A stretch of 64,000 nt of DNA from assembly GCA_944390795.1 (NCBI GenBank), contig CALXRI010000007.1, positions 1 through 64,000 on the forward strand, written 5' to 3'. The stretch comes from an uncultured Victivallales bacterium (GTDB taxonomy: Bacteria; Verrucomicrobiota; Lentisphaeria; Victivallales; UBA1829). The notes below the pieces were generated by a model, which was not told the DNA's origin, searched no databases, and saw nothing but the letters and a program-made list of their open reading frames with translations. Both the position numbers and the translations under genes were made by a program. Of the stretch, positions 8,470-17,487 are shown one piece after another; position 1 is the stretch's first letter; each line of letters starts with the position of its first letter.

Positions 8470-9765
8470 ATGAAAATGATCAGAACCGAATCCTATCTGC
8501 AATGCGTCCGGTGCGGCAGAACCTATGACATCGGGGAACTCCGCTACAACTGCGAATGCGGCGGCATTCTGGACGTGAAGCGGGACTTAAGCAGACTTGA
8601 CGGAGAGGAGCTCAAGGCTCTCTGGGAAAAGCGCTGGGGAATGAAGCGCGGCATCGAATCCTCCGGCGTCTGGCGCTACCGCGAACTCATCCTGGATGCG
8701 CCCGACGACAAAATCGTCACAAGGCAGGAAGGCAATACGCGCCTCTATCCGGCGGGCTCCGCCGGAAAATGGGCCGGGCTTGACAATCTCTACTTCAAGC
8801 ACGAGGGAGAGAATCCGACCGGAAGCTTCAAGGACCGCGGCATGACCTGCGGCGCCAGCGCGGCGAAGCTCTTCAACGCGAAAACCGTCGCCTGCGCCTC
8901 GACCGGCAACACCAGTGCGAGCATGGCCTCCTACGCCGCCGTCAGCGGCATGAAATCCGTGATCTTCATTCCCGAGGGAAAAATCGCTTACGGGAAACTG
9001 GCGCAGGCGCTCGCATACGGCGGAATCACTCTGCAGATTTCCGGCAATTTCGACGACGCGATGAGTCTGGTGCAGGATGTCTGCCGGGAGCTGGGCATCT
9101 ATCTGCTCAACTCCATCAATCCCTTCCGGATCGAGGGTCAGAAGGCCATTACCTTTGAGACGCTCCAGCAGCTCGACTGGGAGGTGCCCGACTGGTTCGT
9201 GATCCCCGGCGGCAATCTCGGCAACAGCAGCGCCATGGGCAAGGCCCTGATGGAGCTTCACGAGCTGGGAATCCTCTCGAAAATTCCGAAAATCGCAGTG
9301 ATCCAGGCGGCGGGAGCCAATCCCCTTTACAAAATGTGGACGCAGCACACACCCTACGAGGCGGTGAAGAATCCCGAAACGATCGCGACCGCAATCAAGA
9401 TCGGCAATCCGGTTTCCTGGGAAAAGTCTCTCCGCGCGGTCAAATGGAGCGGCGGAACCGTCGAACAGGTCACCGAACAGGAGATCATGGATGCGAAGGC
9501 GAAGCTCGACGCCGCCGGCATCGGCGCGGAGCCGGCATCGTGCTGCTCGCTCGCCGGAGCCAAAAAACTGGCGGACGCGGGCGTGATCCGTCCGGAGGAA
9601 AAGGTCGTCGGCATTCTCACAGGAAACATCCTCAAGGATCCCGACGCCGTCGTGGGCTATCATCAGGACCAGCTCGGAAAACTGGGAATCCGGGGAACCT
9701 TTGCAAACCGTCCCGTACAGATTCCGCCGACGCTCGAAGCCGTCCGGAACGCGCTCGGGTGCTGA
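8470..9765 (+). CDS. thrC: threonine synthase
   Basis: The 431-aa PLP enzyme converts O-phosphohomoserine to threonine. It starts with a small zinc-ribbon-like segment (CVRCG and CECGG, residues 12-32). The PLP lysine is K121 in ENPTGSFKDRGM. Other conserved parts are ASTGNTSASMASYA and GGNLGNSSA. The next gene starts 3 bases after its stop, so the two are very likely translated from one message. Confidence 0.93.
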   Translation: MKMIRTESYLQCVRCGRTYDIGELRYNCECGGILDVKRDLSRLDGEELKALWEKRWGMKRGIESSGVWRYRELILDAPDDKIVTRQEGNTRLYPAGSAGKWAGLDNLYFKHEGENPTGSFKDRGMTCGASAAKLFNAKTVACASTGNTSASMASYAAVSGMKSVIFIPEGKIAYGKLAQALAYGGITLQISGNFDDAMSLVQDVCRELGIYLLNSINPFRIEGQKAITFETLQQLDWEVPDWFVIPGGNLGNSSAMGKALMELHELGILSKIPKIAVIQAAGANPLYKMWTQHTPYEAVKNPETIATAIKIGNPVSWEKSLRAVKWSGGTVEQVTEQEIMDAKAKLDAAGIGAEPASCCSLAGAKKLADAGVIRPEEKVVGILTGNILKDPDAVVGYHQDQLGKLGIRGTFANRPVQIPPTLEAVRNALGC

Positions 9766-9768
9766 ATC

Positions 9769-10956
9769 ATGCCGGCGCCGAGACCCTTCCCCGGAATTGA
9801 AAAGGTCCCGTTTCTGCAGAACGCCTACATCGAAAAATATTCGAAAATGGCGGGACTCGAGGAAACGGACATCCGGAAGATCATCGCCGTCAAGGACGCG
9901 CTTCTCACGCGCGACTCCTTCATGCGTCTCCTCTGGGATCTGCACGATCTGCTCTACCGGCAGGAACTGAGGTTTTCCGAGGTGCTCCCGGAAGACCCCA
10001 AGCTGGAACGGATTCTCGGCGAGGAACAGTGCGGCGTCTTCTACTTTCTGCTGGTGCTTTCCGGCTTTCCCTTCGGAATCCGGAACTATGAAAGCCGCGG
10101 ATGGGACGACGCGATGCGTGACTCGGCCTTCCGCGACATGGCGGTCTGGGTGGCGCACTACAAGCGGAACTTCGGAACGCCGGGCATCGCCTGGATGATT
10201 CTCGTCTGGCTGCAGGGGCATTTGAACTGCACGCTTCTGAGCTTCGGCCGACTCCAGTTCAATCTGCGCGCAACCTTTCAGTCGCGCACCTTCGTTTTCC
10301 GGAACAATCTCAGCGGGGAAGTCACGGCCCTTTCCGACGCCGGTTTCCGCTACACCGCAGACGGCATCCGCGACGATCTCGGCAAGACGCCCTCCCCCGG
10401 AAGCTGGGTGAGCATCTACCGGGAAAACGAAAGCTCCTATACGGGCAACCGCATCACACCGGACGGCCGCGCGGAACGCGAGCCGATCTCCCTGCCGAAA
10501 ACCGACTGGGACCCGGTTCTCTCCTTCGGCGATCCGGTCCTGAACATCCACATTCCGGAAGGCGGCGCCCTGACCCATGCGCTCTGTGTCGATTCCATGC
10601 GCCGCGCCATGGACTTCTTCCGGCGCTATGAACCGGATTACCACTGGAAAGCCTTTTTCTGCAGCACCTGGCTTCTGGACCCACGGCTCCAGAAAATCCT
10701 GCCGTCCGACTCCAACATTCTGGCCTTCCAGCGTGCAGCCTACCTGATCCCCTACCCCGGGAAAGCCGACACGGTCTTCCGCGTCTTCGGCATCAAGGCG
10801 GACCGCGACGGCGCGGAGACGGTTCCGGTCCGCACCTCGCTTCAGAGAACGCTTCTGAAATTCATCCGCGACGGCGGAGAGTTCCATTACGGCGCAATGT
10901 TCCTGCTCCGCGAGGACGCCGACGGCAGGGAAAATCCTTACGGACAGCGTTTCTGA
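9769..10956 (+). CDS. acyltransferase-like protein of the NAT_N/GNAT_C type
   Basis: The 395-aa protein has no signal peptide or membrane helices. It resembles bacterial two-domain proteins with an N-terminal N-acyltransferase-like helical domain (residues about 1-150) and a GNAT-like C-terminal domain (about 150-300, segments VHYKRNFGTPG-like and HIPEGGALT). I recognise the family only by general resemblance. It follows thrC after 3 bases and precedes a small secreted protein by 16 bases. Confidence 0.6.
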   Translation: MPAPRPFPGIEKVPFLQNAYIEKYSKMAGLEETDIRKIIAVKDALLTRDSFMRLLWDLHDLLYRQELRFSEVLPEDPKLERILGEEQCGVFYFLLVLSGFPFGIRNYESRGWDDAMRDSAFRDMAVWVAHYKRNFGTPGIAWMILVWLQGHLNCTLLSFGRLQFNLRATFQSRTFVFRNNLSGEVTALSDAGFRYTADGIRDDLGKTPSPGSWVSIYRENESSYTGNRITPDGRAEREPISLPKTDWDPVLSFGDPVLNIHIPEGGALTHALCVDSMRRAMDFFRRYEPDYHWKAFFCSTWLLDPRLQKILPSDSNILAFQRAAYLIPYPGKADTVFRVFGIKADRDGAETVPVRTSLQRTLLKFIRDGGEFHYGAMFLLREDADGRENPYGQRF

Positions 10957-10972
10957 ACAGAGGAGCGACGGA

Positions 10973-11500
10973 ATGGGACGCACCTGCTTTCCGCTTCTTC
11001 TGATTCTGACCGCCGCGGCGTTTCTCCGCGCCGACGATCTCGTCACGCTGAAAGGAAAGGTTTTTGCCGATTATAAAATCGTCGAAGTCGCTCCCATCGG
11101 CATCCGGATCACGTATCAGAAAGCAAAGAAGACACGCACGGCAACCATTCTCTTCAAGGAACTTCCGGACGAGTTCCTGGAACATTATCAGGGAAAGGAC
11201 CCTGTTGAACGCGAAATCTTTGCCGCAAGTCTTGAGAAACGGAAAAAAATCCGTGAACTGGAAGAACAGCGCGACGCAAAGCTTGAAGCGCTGGAGATGA
11301 GCGAAGCCGGTTTGAAAGAGAAGAAACTCCCGGCGGAACGGCGGAAACTCCTGCGGAGCCGGATCCGGGAGGAAAAGAAAAAACTTGTCCGGGCATTTCA
11401 CCGGGCGAGCGCAAAACTTGACGCAGAGGAACGCGCCCGCATCGAGACGGCAAGAAAAAAGGCCGAACAGCAGAACGACGCTCCGAAAACAGGGAAATGA
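10973..11500 (+). CDS. small secreted coiled-coil protein of unknown function
   Basis: The 175-aa protein has a probable signal peptide (MGRTCFPLLLILTAAAFLRA). A short beta-like domain (about 20-70, LVTLKGKVFADYKIVEV) is followed by a strongly charged Lys/Glu/Arg coiled coil to the end. The N-terminal part looks like the small domains found before coiled coils in other PVC secreted proteins. SD GAGGAG precedes the ATG. Probably co-transcribed with thrC and the acyltransferase. Function unknown. Confidence 0.65.
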   Translation: MGRTCFPLLLILTAAAFLRADDLVTLKGKVFADYKIVEVAPIGIRITYQKAKKTRTATILFKELPDEFLEHYQGKDPVEREIFAASLEKRKKIRELEEQRDAKLEALEMSEAGLKEKKLPAERRKLLRSRIREEKKKLVRAFHRASAKLDAEERARIETARKKAEQQNDAPKTGK

Positions 11501-11546
11501 ACTGCCCCGGTGCAGAGCATGACACGGAGGGATCGGAGATTTCGCG

Positions 11547-11788
11547 GCCGGATTGCGCTGCCGGATCGCACAAGGGGCAACGACCCTTGACCCCGAGAAG
11601 AATGCGTGCGCATTCTTCCGTCTCCTGGAAGCCGGGGAAAGTTCCCGACGGAGGCCGGCTTGCGCTGCCGGATCGCACAAGGGGCAGCGACCCTTGACCC
11701 CGAGAAGAATGCGTGCGCATTCTTCCGTCTCCTGGAAGCCGGGGAAAGTTCCCGACGGAGGCCGGCTTGCGCTGCCGGATCGCACAAG
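11547..11788. repeat. 107-bp tandem direct repeat, about 2.3 copies
   Basis: Units begin at 11547, 11654 and 11761 (the last about 28 bases). The two full copies differ at about two positions. Each full unit contains a perfect 10-bp inverted repeat, GAAGAATGCG and its complement around a 2-base loop (11597-11618 and 11704-11725). No credible gene covers 11501-11871, so this lies in the spacer between a secreted protein gene and a nucleotidyltransferase-like gene. The strong symmetry suggests an RNA hairpin, terminator-like or protein-binding element. Confidence 0.9.
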
Positions 11789-11796
11789 AACTGAGA

Positions 11797-11834
11797 GAAG
11801 AGCACGAAGCCATTCTGGCGATGCGGAGCATCGC
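11797..11834 (+). repeat. dispersed hairpin repeat, copy 1
   Basis: It has the conserved box GCACGAAGC, then a hairpin with a 7-bp stem (GCGATGC / GCATCGC). Further copies lie at 35940-35973 (inverted), 36034-36060 (hairpin half only, inverted) and 36621-36658. It sits directly after the 107-bp tandem repeat and 38 bases before the next start codon. Confidence 0.65.
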
Positions 11835-11871
11835 ACTATGAAACAGATTTTTTGAATAAGAAGGGACCGTC

Positions 11872-12585
11872 ATGTCCGGAAAAGTCACACAGGAGAAAAA
11901 GATGGAAAAATCCCGCGCCGCAAAGGAGTTTGATACGAACCTTTCCCAGTTCCCGGCATCTCTGTGTACAACAGGGCTTGCACAGCAATTCGAACCGCCG
12001 CCGGGAACGGACGAACCCGCGGCGGAAAATCAGCGCGCGGCGTGGCGTCTTCTGCGGACAAGCGGCGTGCTTCAGGCCTGGGAGAGCATCGGCGCGGAAA
12101 TCCGTCTTGTCGGCTCTCTGCGGACGGGACTTCTGGCGAAACACAGGGACATTGATCTGCATGTTTACACGGCGGAACTCAATCCTGCGGAAAGTTTCCG
12201 CGCAATGGGACGCTTCGCGGAGAATCCCGCCGTGACGCAGATGACATACCGCAATCTTGCCGGCACCCCCGAAGAATGTCTCGAATGGCACGCGGACTGC
12301 CGCGCGGAAGACGGCGCGCTCTGGACGCTCGACATGATCCAGATCCGCAAGGGCTCCCGCTACGACGGCGTATTCGAGAAAATCGCGGAGCGGATCGAAG
12401 CCGTTCTCACGCCGGAAACACGCCGGGCCATCCTGCATCTGAAATACGCCGCGGACGAAACGGAACATGTCATGGGAATTGAATACTGCCGCGCAGTCCT
12501 CGAAGGAGGAGTGTCAACGCCGGAAGAGTTCCGCGCATGGCGCAGGGCCCATCCGGTCGAAGGCATCCCGGAGTGGTCGCCGTAG
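11872..12585 (+). CDS. nucleotidyltransferase-fold protein
   Basis: The 237-aa soluble protein has a nucleotidyltransferase core signature, VGSLRTGLLAKHRDIDLHVY (about 85-104): a GS motif followed by DxD. A third acidic residue in TLDMIQI (about 147-153) could complete the metal site. The C-terminal part is helical (IAERIEAVLTPETRRAILHLK). I do not recognise the exact family. An alternative start at 11902 (MEKSRAAKEF) also has a good AGGAG; the first ATG is kept because it has an AAGGGA upstream. Confidence 0.65.
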   Translation: MSGKVTQEKKMEKSRAAKEFDTNLSQFPASLCTTGLAQQFEPPPGTDEPAAENQRAAWRLLRTSGVLQAWESIGAEIRLVGSLRTGLLAKHRDIDLHVYTAELNPAESFRAMGRFAENPAVTQMTYRNLAGTPEECLEWHADCRAEDGALWTLDMIQIRKGSRYDGVFEKIAERIEAVLTPETRRAILHLKYAADETEHVMGIEYCRAVLEGGVSTPEEFRAWRRAHPVEGIPEWSP

Positions 12586-12698
12586 CACGGAAAACGCATC
12601 CGGACGCATCTGCCGCAAAAAATTCTTTTCCCCGCTCCCGAGGCAAAAACGGGAAAGCGAACCCCTTGCAAAAACATCCTGATTTTCAGGACGCCCCC

Positions 12699-12763
12699 TT
12701 GACAAAGAGACTCTTTTATTTATAATTAATGGTATTAAAGGTATTAATGGTTCTGATGGTATT
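12699..12763 (+). promoter_or_regulatory. consensus promoter plus 9-bp tandem repeats and a possible leader peptide upstream of the GntR/LacI regulator
   Basis: TTGACA (12699-12704), a 16-bp spacer and TATAAT (12721-12726) form a perfect consensus. From 12731 to the start codon run four 9-base units (GGTATTAAA, GGTATTAAT, GGTTCTGAT, GGTATTATG). The same bases encode a Val/Leu-rich frame, MVLKVLMVLMVL, whose TGA overlaps the ATG of the regulator. There is no Shine-Dalgarno. The repeats are either operator sites for autoregulation or a translationally coupled leader. Confidence 0.7.
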
Positions 12764-13897
12764 ATGACGATTTACGATTATCTGAAAATCGACCGGCGGA
12801 CAGGAACGCCGATTTACCGGCAGCTGCTTTCCGGGCTCGAACGGTTCTGCCGCGACTGCCCTGCGGAAACGCCGATTCCCCCCGAGCGCGATCTATCGAA
12901 GACGCTCGGAGTCAGCCGCACGACATTGCGTCAGGCGCTCCGGGAAGGCTGCTCCCGGGGTCTGATCGTCAGCCGCTGGGCCAAGGGAATTTTCGTTGCA
13001 GAACAGGAAAAACGCCGGCGCATTCTCGTCCTGCTGCCGGATTCGACGGAAATCAGCATGCCGTGGAACTATACCATGCCGGGAATCGAACAGCGCGCGG
13101 GGGAACTCTCCATCACAGTGGAAAAGATGTCCACGACCTTTCTGCGCAGCCAGACGCCCGGGGAGATCGAACAGTTTCTGAACCGCGAGCGGTTCACGGG
13201 GATTCTGCATATGGATCACACCTCCTGGGAAGAAGCCGAGGAAATGCCGGTGCTCCGGAGACTCCGCACGCCGATTCTCTTTCCCCACAGCTGCCTCCAC
13301 TGGTTCCGCCGGATTCCCTTCCCGATGAACATCGTGGACGAACGCCGGGCATTCCGGGACGCGGTGGCTTCCATGGTGAAAATGGGGCATACAAAAATTG
13401 TGACGCTGGCGGCGCTTTCCACCAGCAGCGCAATCCGGGGCTATTCCGGCGGCGAATATTCCGCAATGCTCAAAGCGCTCGGCGCGGACCCGGATCCGGA
13501 ACTCTTCCTGAAAGCGCCTTATCGGGAGGACCAGGTCGCGGAGGCGATCGGATCGCTCATAAGGCAGAAAAAGGAGTTCACAGCGGTCGTCTGCTTCTCG
13601 GATTTCTTCGCGATCATGGCGCTGAAGGCGCTGAAGACGCATTCGCTCCGGGTTCCGGAGGATGTTTCGCTCATGGGCTTCTGCGGTTTTCCCGGCGGGC
13701 AGTTCCTCACACCGGGGCTTTCCACCATCGACTTCCATTACTTCCGGATCGGAAGGAACGCCGTCGACCGCCTGCTGACAATTCCCCCGGACTGGCAGAA
13801 TATGAAAATGTCCGAACGGATCGCCTATTCCCCGTATGATGTTGTCATCCGGGACAGTATGAGAACGCGGAATAGCGGAAACAGGAAAGGAACATGA
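12764..13897 (+). CDS. GntR/LacI hybrid transcriptional regulator (cassette A)
   Basis: The 377-aa protein has an N-terminal GntR-type winged helix (YRQLLSGLERF, then IPPERDLSKTLGVSRTTLRQ, residues about 18-65) joined to a periplasmic-binding-protein-like sensor domain of the LacI/GalR type (about 85-365, beginning RRRILVLLPDS). Such hybrids usually sense sugars. The pseudopilin gene begins 4 bases after its stop, and the DUF4838 gene follows, so the regulator probably heads and controls the cassette and itself. The start codon has no SD and sits at the end of a tandem repeat in a short leader. Confidence 0.88.
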   Translation: MTIYDYLKIDRRTGTPIYRQLLSGLERFCRDCPAETPIPPERDLSKTLGVSRTTLRQALREGCSRGLIVSRWAKGIFVAEQEKRRRILVLLPDSTEISMPWNYTMPGIEQRAGELSITVEKMSTTFLRSQTPGEIEQFLNRERFTGILHMDHTSWEEAEEMPVLRRLRTPILFPHSCLHWFRRIPFPMNIVDERRAFRDAVASMVKMGHTKIVTLAALSTSSAIRGYSGGEYSAMLKALGADPDPELFLKAPYREDQVAEAIGSLIRQKKEFTAVVCFSDFFAIMALKALKTHSLRVPEDVSLMGFCGFPGGQFLTPGLSTIDFHYFRIGRNAVDRLLTIPPDWQNMKMSERIAYSPYDVVIRDSMRTRNSGNRKGT

Positions 13898-13900
13898 TTC

Positions 13901-14572
13901 ATGTCCAGACGAAGCAGATTCACATTGATCGAGCTTCTCGTCGTGATTGCGATCATCGCAATTCTTGCGGGAATGCTGCTGCCTGCCCTGAACAAGGCGC
14001 GCGAATCCGCACGCAGAACCTCCTGCATCTCGAATTTCTCCCAGCTGGGGAAAGCCGTGGCGATGTATACGTCCGACCACAAGGAGCACATTCCGCCGTA
14101 CCGCGACTACGGTTCGCCGGAAAAATATTTCTTCGGGGGAGGAAACGCGAACGGGTATCTCGCCGTCTACCTCGGAGAGAGCGGCAATACGGCAAAGAAC
14201 AATTTCGGGATCATCACCGAAACGGGGAAACATACCCGCCTTGCCTGTCCGAGTTATGTCCCCGTTCCCGGACAGAGCGTCTTCTGTTCCGGAATCAACT
14301 ACCAGACCTTCCTTTCCGGGAACAAGGCAGTGCTTTCCCGTTTCAGGCGTCCGGTCAAAACCATGATTGCAGGAGAATGCGCCGGACAGAATGCGGCCCA
14401 GCTGCTTTCCTTCTCGAACGCCCATACGACCTATAAAACCGGGACTCCGCATTCCGGAGGCGCGAATATCCTTTTCGCGGACTTTCATGTGGAACGGGTG
14501 CCGTTCCAGGATATCCCGACGCCGGAAAATTATACCGTCGGCGACCGGCGGTATTTCTGGTTTTTTGAATGA
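13901..14572 (+). CDS. pseudopilin with prepilin-type N-terminal methylation domain (cassette A)
   Basis: The 223-aa protein begins [19 protein letters not shown]: a short basic leader, then the FTLIE(+5) signature and a single hydrophobic helix, so it is membrane-anchored with the body outside the inner membrane. The residue before F+1 is Arg, not the usual Gly. The C-terminal part carries an H-x9-D tail ([12 protein letters not shown]) in which the usual DG is DF. SD AGGAAAGG precedes the ATG. It lies between the GntR/LacI regulator and the DUF4838 protein. Confidence 0.87.
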   Translation: MSRRSRFTLIELLVVIAIIAILAGMLLPALNKARESARRTSCISNFSQLGKAVAMYTSDHKEHIPPYRDYGSPEKYFFGGGNANGYLAVYLGESGNTAKNNFGIITETGKHTRLACPSYVPVPGQSVFCSGINYQTFLSGNKAVLSRFRRPVKTMIAGECAGQNAAQLLSFSNAHTTYKTGTPHSGGANILFADFHVERVPFQDIPTPENYTVGDRRYFWFFE

Positions 14573-14614
14573 CGCCGCCGCACTGCAAATCAGTTCAAAG
14601 GAAAAGGAAAAAGT

Positions 14615-17464
14615 ATGAAACGAAAGGAACTGGCCCTCCTGATTTTCATCTGCTGCGCCCTGACCGCAAACGCGATGGAGTTCAAACAGGGGGAACGGAT
14701 CGTCCGGATCGGGGGAACCCCCGCGAAGGCGGAATATCCCGTGATTGTCGTCCCGGAGGAAACCCCTCTTCTCAAATTTGCCGCAACGGAGCTCCGGACC
14801 TTTCTCGGAAAGGCGACCGGCGTAAAACCGGAAATCGTGAAAACCCCCCGGGAAAGCGGGGTGTCGCTGATTCTCGGCGACAATGCGCTTGCCCGGAAAG
14901 CCGAAATCCGGGTATCCGCACTCCCCGAACAGGGATACTATATCCGGCGCATCGGCAACAGCGTTTATCTTGCGGGAAAGGATTCCCCGGATGACGCGCC
15001 CGCGCAGAACAGGTGGGCACAGTGCTACCGGCGCGGGACACTGAGCGCGGTCTACGATTTTCTGGAACGTTTCGCCGGAGCGAGGTTCTTCTTTCCCGGC
15101 GAAACCGGCACAATCGTTCCGGCGAAAGGCGCACTGTTCCTGCCGCCCGTCATCGACATTCTGGAGCGTCCGGATTTCATCGACCGCCGTTTTCTCCATT
15201 ACGACGGAAAATGGTATGAAGGAGACGGCAGCTACGGCGGCGTCAAGGGGATCAATCTGAATCTGCTTCGTCTCCGCATGACGGAAAACGTGATTCCGTT
15301 CGGACACGGGCTTGCTCACATGGAATACATCAGACGCTTCCGGAACCATCCGGAATATTTCGCCATGATGCCGGACGGGAAGCGTTACAACGATCCGTCG
15401 CTTCCGCACACAGGCCATCTCTGCTTCAGCAGCGGCATCCGCGAGGAGATCTTTCAGGATGCGAAAGCGTATCTGACAGGCAAAGCGCCCGCGTCGCGCG
15501 GACTCGGACACTGGAATTTCAACGCCGCGCGCCCGGGTTATTTCTCCCTGATGACGCAGGACTGGCTCTACTGGTGCGGCTGCGGGAAATGCCGCGGAAT
15601 CGCGCCGGCGGGACGAGGCAAATCCTACGGGCAGAACAGCCAGGCGGTCAGCAACTTCATCTGGCGCTTCACGGCGGAGATCGCAAACCGTCTGGCAAAA
15701 GAGGGCATCCCCGGGACCGTCACGCAAATGGCCTATCCGCCGTATGACAAAATTCCGGATTGCGACATTCCGCGGAACGTCGCCGTGCAAATCGCAGTGA
15801 CCGGACCCGGAAAAAGCGATCAGACAAGCGACGACGCGAAGATCAAGGCATGGACGGACAAGCTTGACAGCAAAGTTTCGCTCTGGACCTATCCCGGAAA
15901 ATACGGGAAGAAAGCCATGCCCGGCATCCCCGCCATGATGCACCGCCATATCGGAAGTTATTTCCAGGAGCGCAGGGAGCACCTCTACGGTGCTTTCATC
16001 GAGTCCGAAACCGACTTCTACATCTTCAATTATCTGAACTATTACATTTTTGCGAAGGCGACTTGGAACAATCACGCCGACGTGAATGCGCTTCTGGAGG
16101 ATCACTACAAGGCGATGTTCGGACCGGGCGCGCCGATGATGCGGCAGTTCTACGATGAACTCGAGACGGTCTGGGTGGAAAAAATCGCCGGCGGCACCGT
16201 GGACACCGCGCTCGGTCCGGTCGCACAGGTTCCTCCTGACATTGACGTCTGGACAAAAATCTACTCTCCGGAAAAACTGAAATCATTTGCCCGGCTTTTC
16301 GACCGCGCGGAAAGGGCTGCGGCGAAGACGCCGGACGCGCTCAAACGCATCCGTTTCATGCGCAGACACCTTCTGGTCCCCCTTCTGGAAGGCTCCGCAC
16401 GCTTCGAAAACAACCGGAACGCCATCGGGAGCTGGTCTTCCGCCGTTCCCGGAAAAGTCCATCTGCGCCCCTTCCGGGGGGAGGTCAACGAGGTCGGGAC
16501 GCGCGTCCGCATCACATGTGACGAAAAGGATCTGATTTTCTCCTTCCACTGCGAGGAAGTGCGTATGAAGGATCTGATTGCAAAGGAGACCGCGCGCGAC
16601 GCCGCCGAGACCTACGCCGACTCCTGCGTGGAAATCTTCCTGAATCCCTCCGGCGACCGGAAACACTATTTTCATCTGGTTGTCAACGCGAACGGCGCGC
16701 TGTTCGATTCCGCCAACTCTGTAAACGAAGCATCCGACCCGAAATGGAACAGCTCCGCCTCAGTGGAAGTGAAAAAACTGCCAGACGCCTGGGAAGCCGT
16801 CGTCAAGGTGCCGTGGCAATCGCTCGGGGAATATGACAAAACGGGATTCCCGGTCAATTTCGCCCGCCACCGGGCGCTGAAAGGTCCCCGTGTCGGGGAG
16901 GTCTACTATCAGTGGAGTCCGATGCCGGGAAGAAGTTTCCATGCGCTGGAACGCTATGGGAAACTCGTTCTGAAAAAGGAACGCGACACCAATCTCCTCG
17001 CCGATCCCGATTTCCGGATCGAAAAACTGGAACGCTACCGGACGGGCGCGTGGAGCCTCTGGCGCAGCATGCCGGACAAGGGGCAGAGTTTTGAACTCGA
17101 TTCCAGGATCTTCATCTCCGGGGGGAAAAGCCTTCATCTGAAAAACATTCCGGGCGGACGCATGAGCGCCGGACAGGCCGTCAAGCTGGAAGCGGACACA
17201 AAATACCGCCTCAGCTATTTCATCCGGACTGAAAACATCAAACCGCCGCTCGGCGCGGGCGCATTTCTCTACTTCACAAAAACAAAGGGGCGCGCGTTTC
17301 CGGACACCCGCATCACCGGCACGCACCCGTGGCACAAGCTCTCGTTCGAATTCACAACGCCCCCGGACACGGGAAAGGACTGCACGCCCCGCCTCGGACT
17401 CTGGATCTGGAACGCCGCGGGCGAAGCGTGGTTCGACGACGTCCGCATCGAAAAGATTCCGTGA
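14615..17464 (+). CDS. secreted DUF4838 protein with CBM9-like domain (cassette A)
   Basis: The 949-aa protein has a signal peptide (MKRKELALLIFICCALTANA). An N-terminal domain like the GH20/GH67 non-catalytic domain (TPLLKFAATELRTFLGKATG, about 50-70) leads into the DUF4838 TIM-barrel-like region, which contains a Cys cluster (WCGCGKCRG, about 320). A CBM9-like sugar-binding or DOMON-like module spans about 615-785, and a further beta-rich module reaches the C-terminus. It is predicted to act on or bind polysaccharide in the periplasm or outside. The catalytic activity of DUF4838 is not established. It starts 43 bases after the pseudopilin with SD AAAGGAAAAGG and is homologous to the large proteins at 39251 and 56652. 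Confidence 0.83.
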   Translation: MKRKELALLIFICCALTANAMEFKQGERIVRIGGTPAKAEYPVIVVPEETPLLKFAATELRTFLGKATGVKPEIVKTPRESGVSLILGDNALARKAEIRVSALPEQGYYIRRIGNSVYLAGKDSPDDAPAQNRWAQCYRRGTLSAVYDFLERFAGARFFFPGETGTIVPAKGALFLPPVIDILERPDFIDRRFLHYDGKWYEGDGSYGGVKGINLNLLRLRMTENVIPFGHGLAHMEYIRRFRNHPEYFAMMPDGKRYNDPSLPHTGHLCFSSGIREEIFQDAKAYLTGKAPASRGLGHWNFNAARPGYFSLMTQDWLYWCGCGKCRGIAPAGRGKSYGQNSQAVSNFIWRFTAEIANRLAKEGIPGTVTQMAYPPYDKIPDCDIPRNVAVQIAVTGPGKSDQTSDDAKIKAWTDKLDSKVSLWTYPGKYGKKAMPGIPAMMHRHIGSYFQERREHLYGAFIESETDFYIFNYLNYYIFAKATWNNHADVNALLEDHYKAMFGPGAPMMRQFYDELETVWVEKIAGGTVDTALGPVAQVPPDIDVWTKIYSPEKLKSFARLFDRAERAAAKTPDALKRIRFMRRHLLVPLLEGSARFENNRNAIGSWSSAVPGKVHLRPFRGEVNEVGTRVRITCDEKDLIFSFHCEEVRMKDLIAKETARDAAETYADSCVEIFLNPSGDRKHYFHLVVNANGALFDSANSVNEASDPKWNSSASVEVKKLPDAWEAVVKVPWQSLGEYDKTGFPVNFARHRALKGPRVGEVYYQWSPMPGRSFHALERYGKLVLKKERDTNLLADPDFRIEKLERYRTGAWSLWRSMPDKGQSFELDSRIFISGGKSLHLKNIPGGRMSAGQAVKLEADTKYRLSYFIRTENIKPPLGAGAFLYFTKTKGRAFPDTRITGTHPWHKLSFEFTTPPDTGKDCTPRLGLWIWNAAGEAWFDDVRIEKIP

Positions 17465-17487
17465 GCGGGGAAAATCCGCTCCGGCAG

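Noticed and set aside
8587-11046. Long minus-strand frame opposite thrC and the acyltransferase-like gene
   Set aside because: thrC is unmistakable on the plus strand; the antisense has no domain.
12893-16105. Very long minus-strand open frame (about 1070 codons) opposite cassette A
   Set aside because: It is antisense to a GntR/LacI regulator, pseudopilin and DUF4838 gene that all show clear domains and ribosome sites; the frame is a GC-codon shadow with no recognisable domain.
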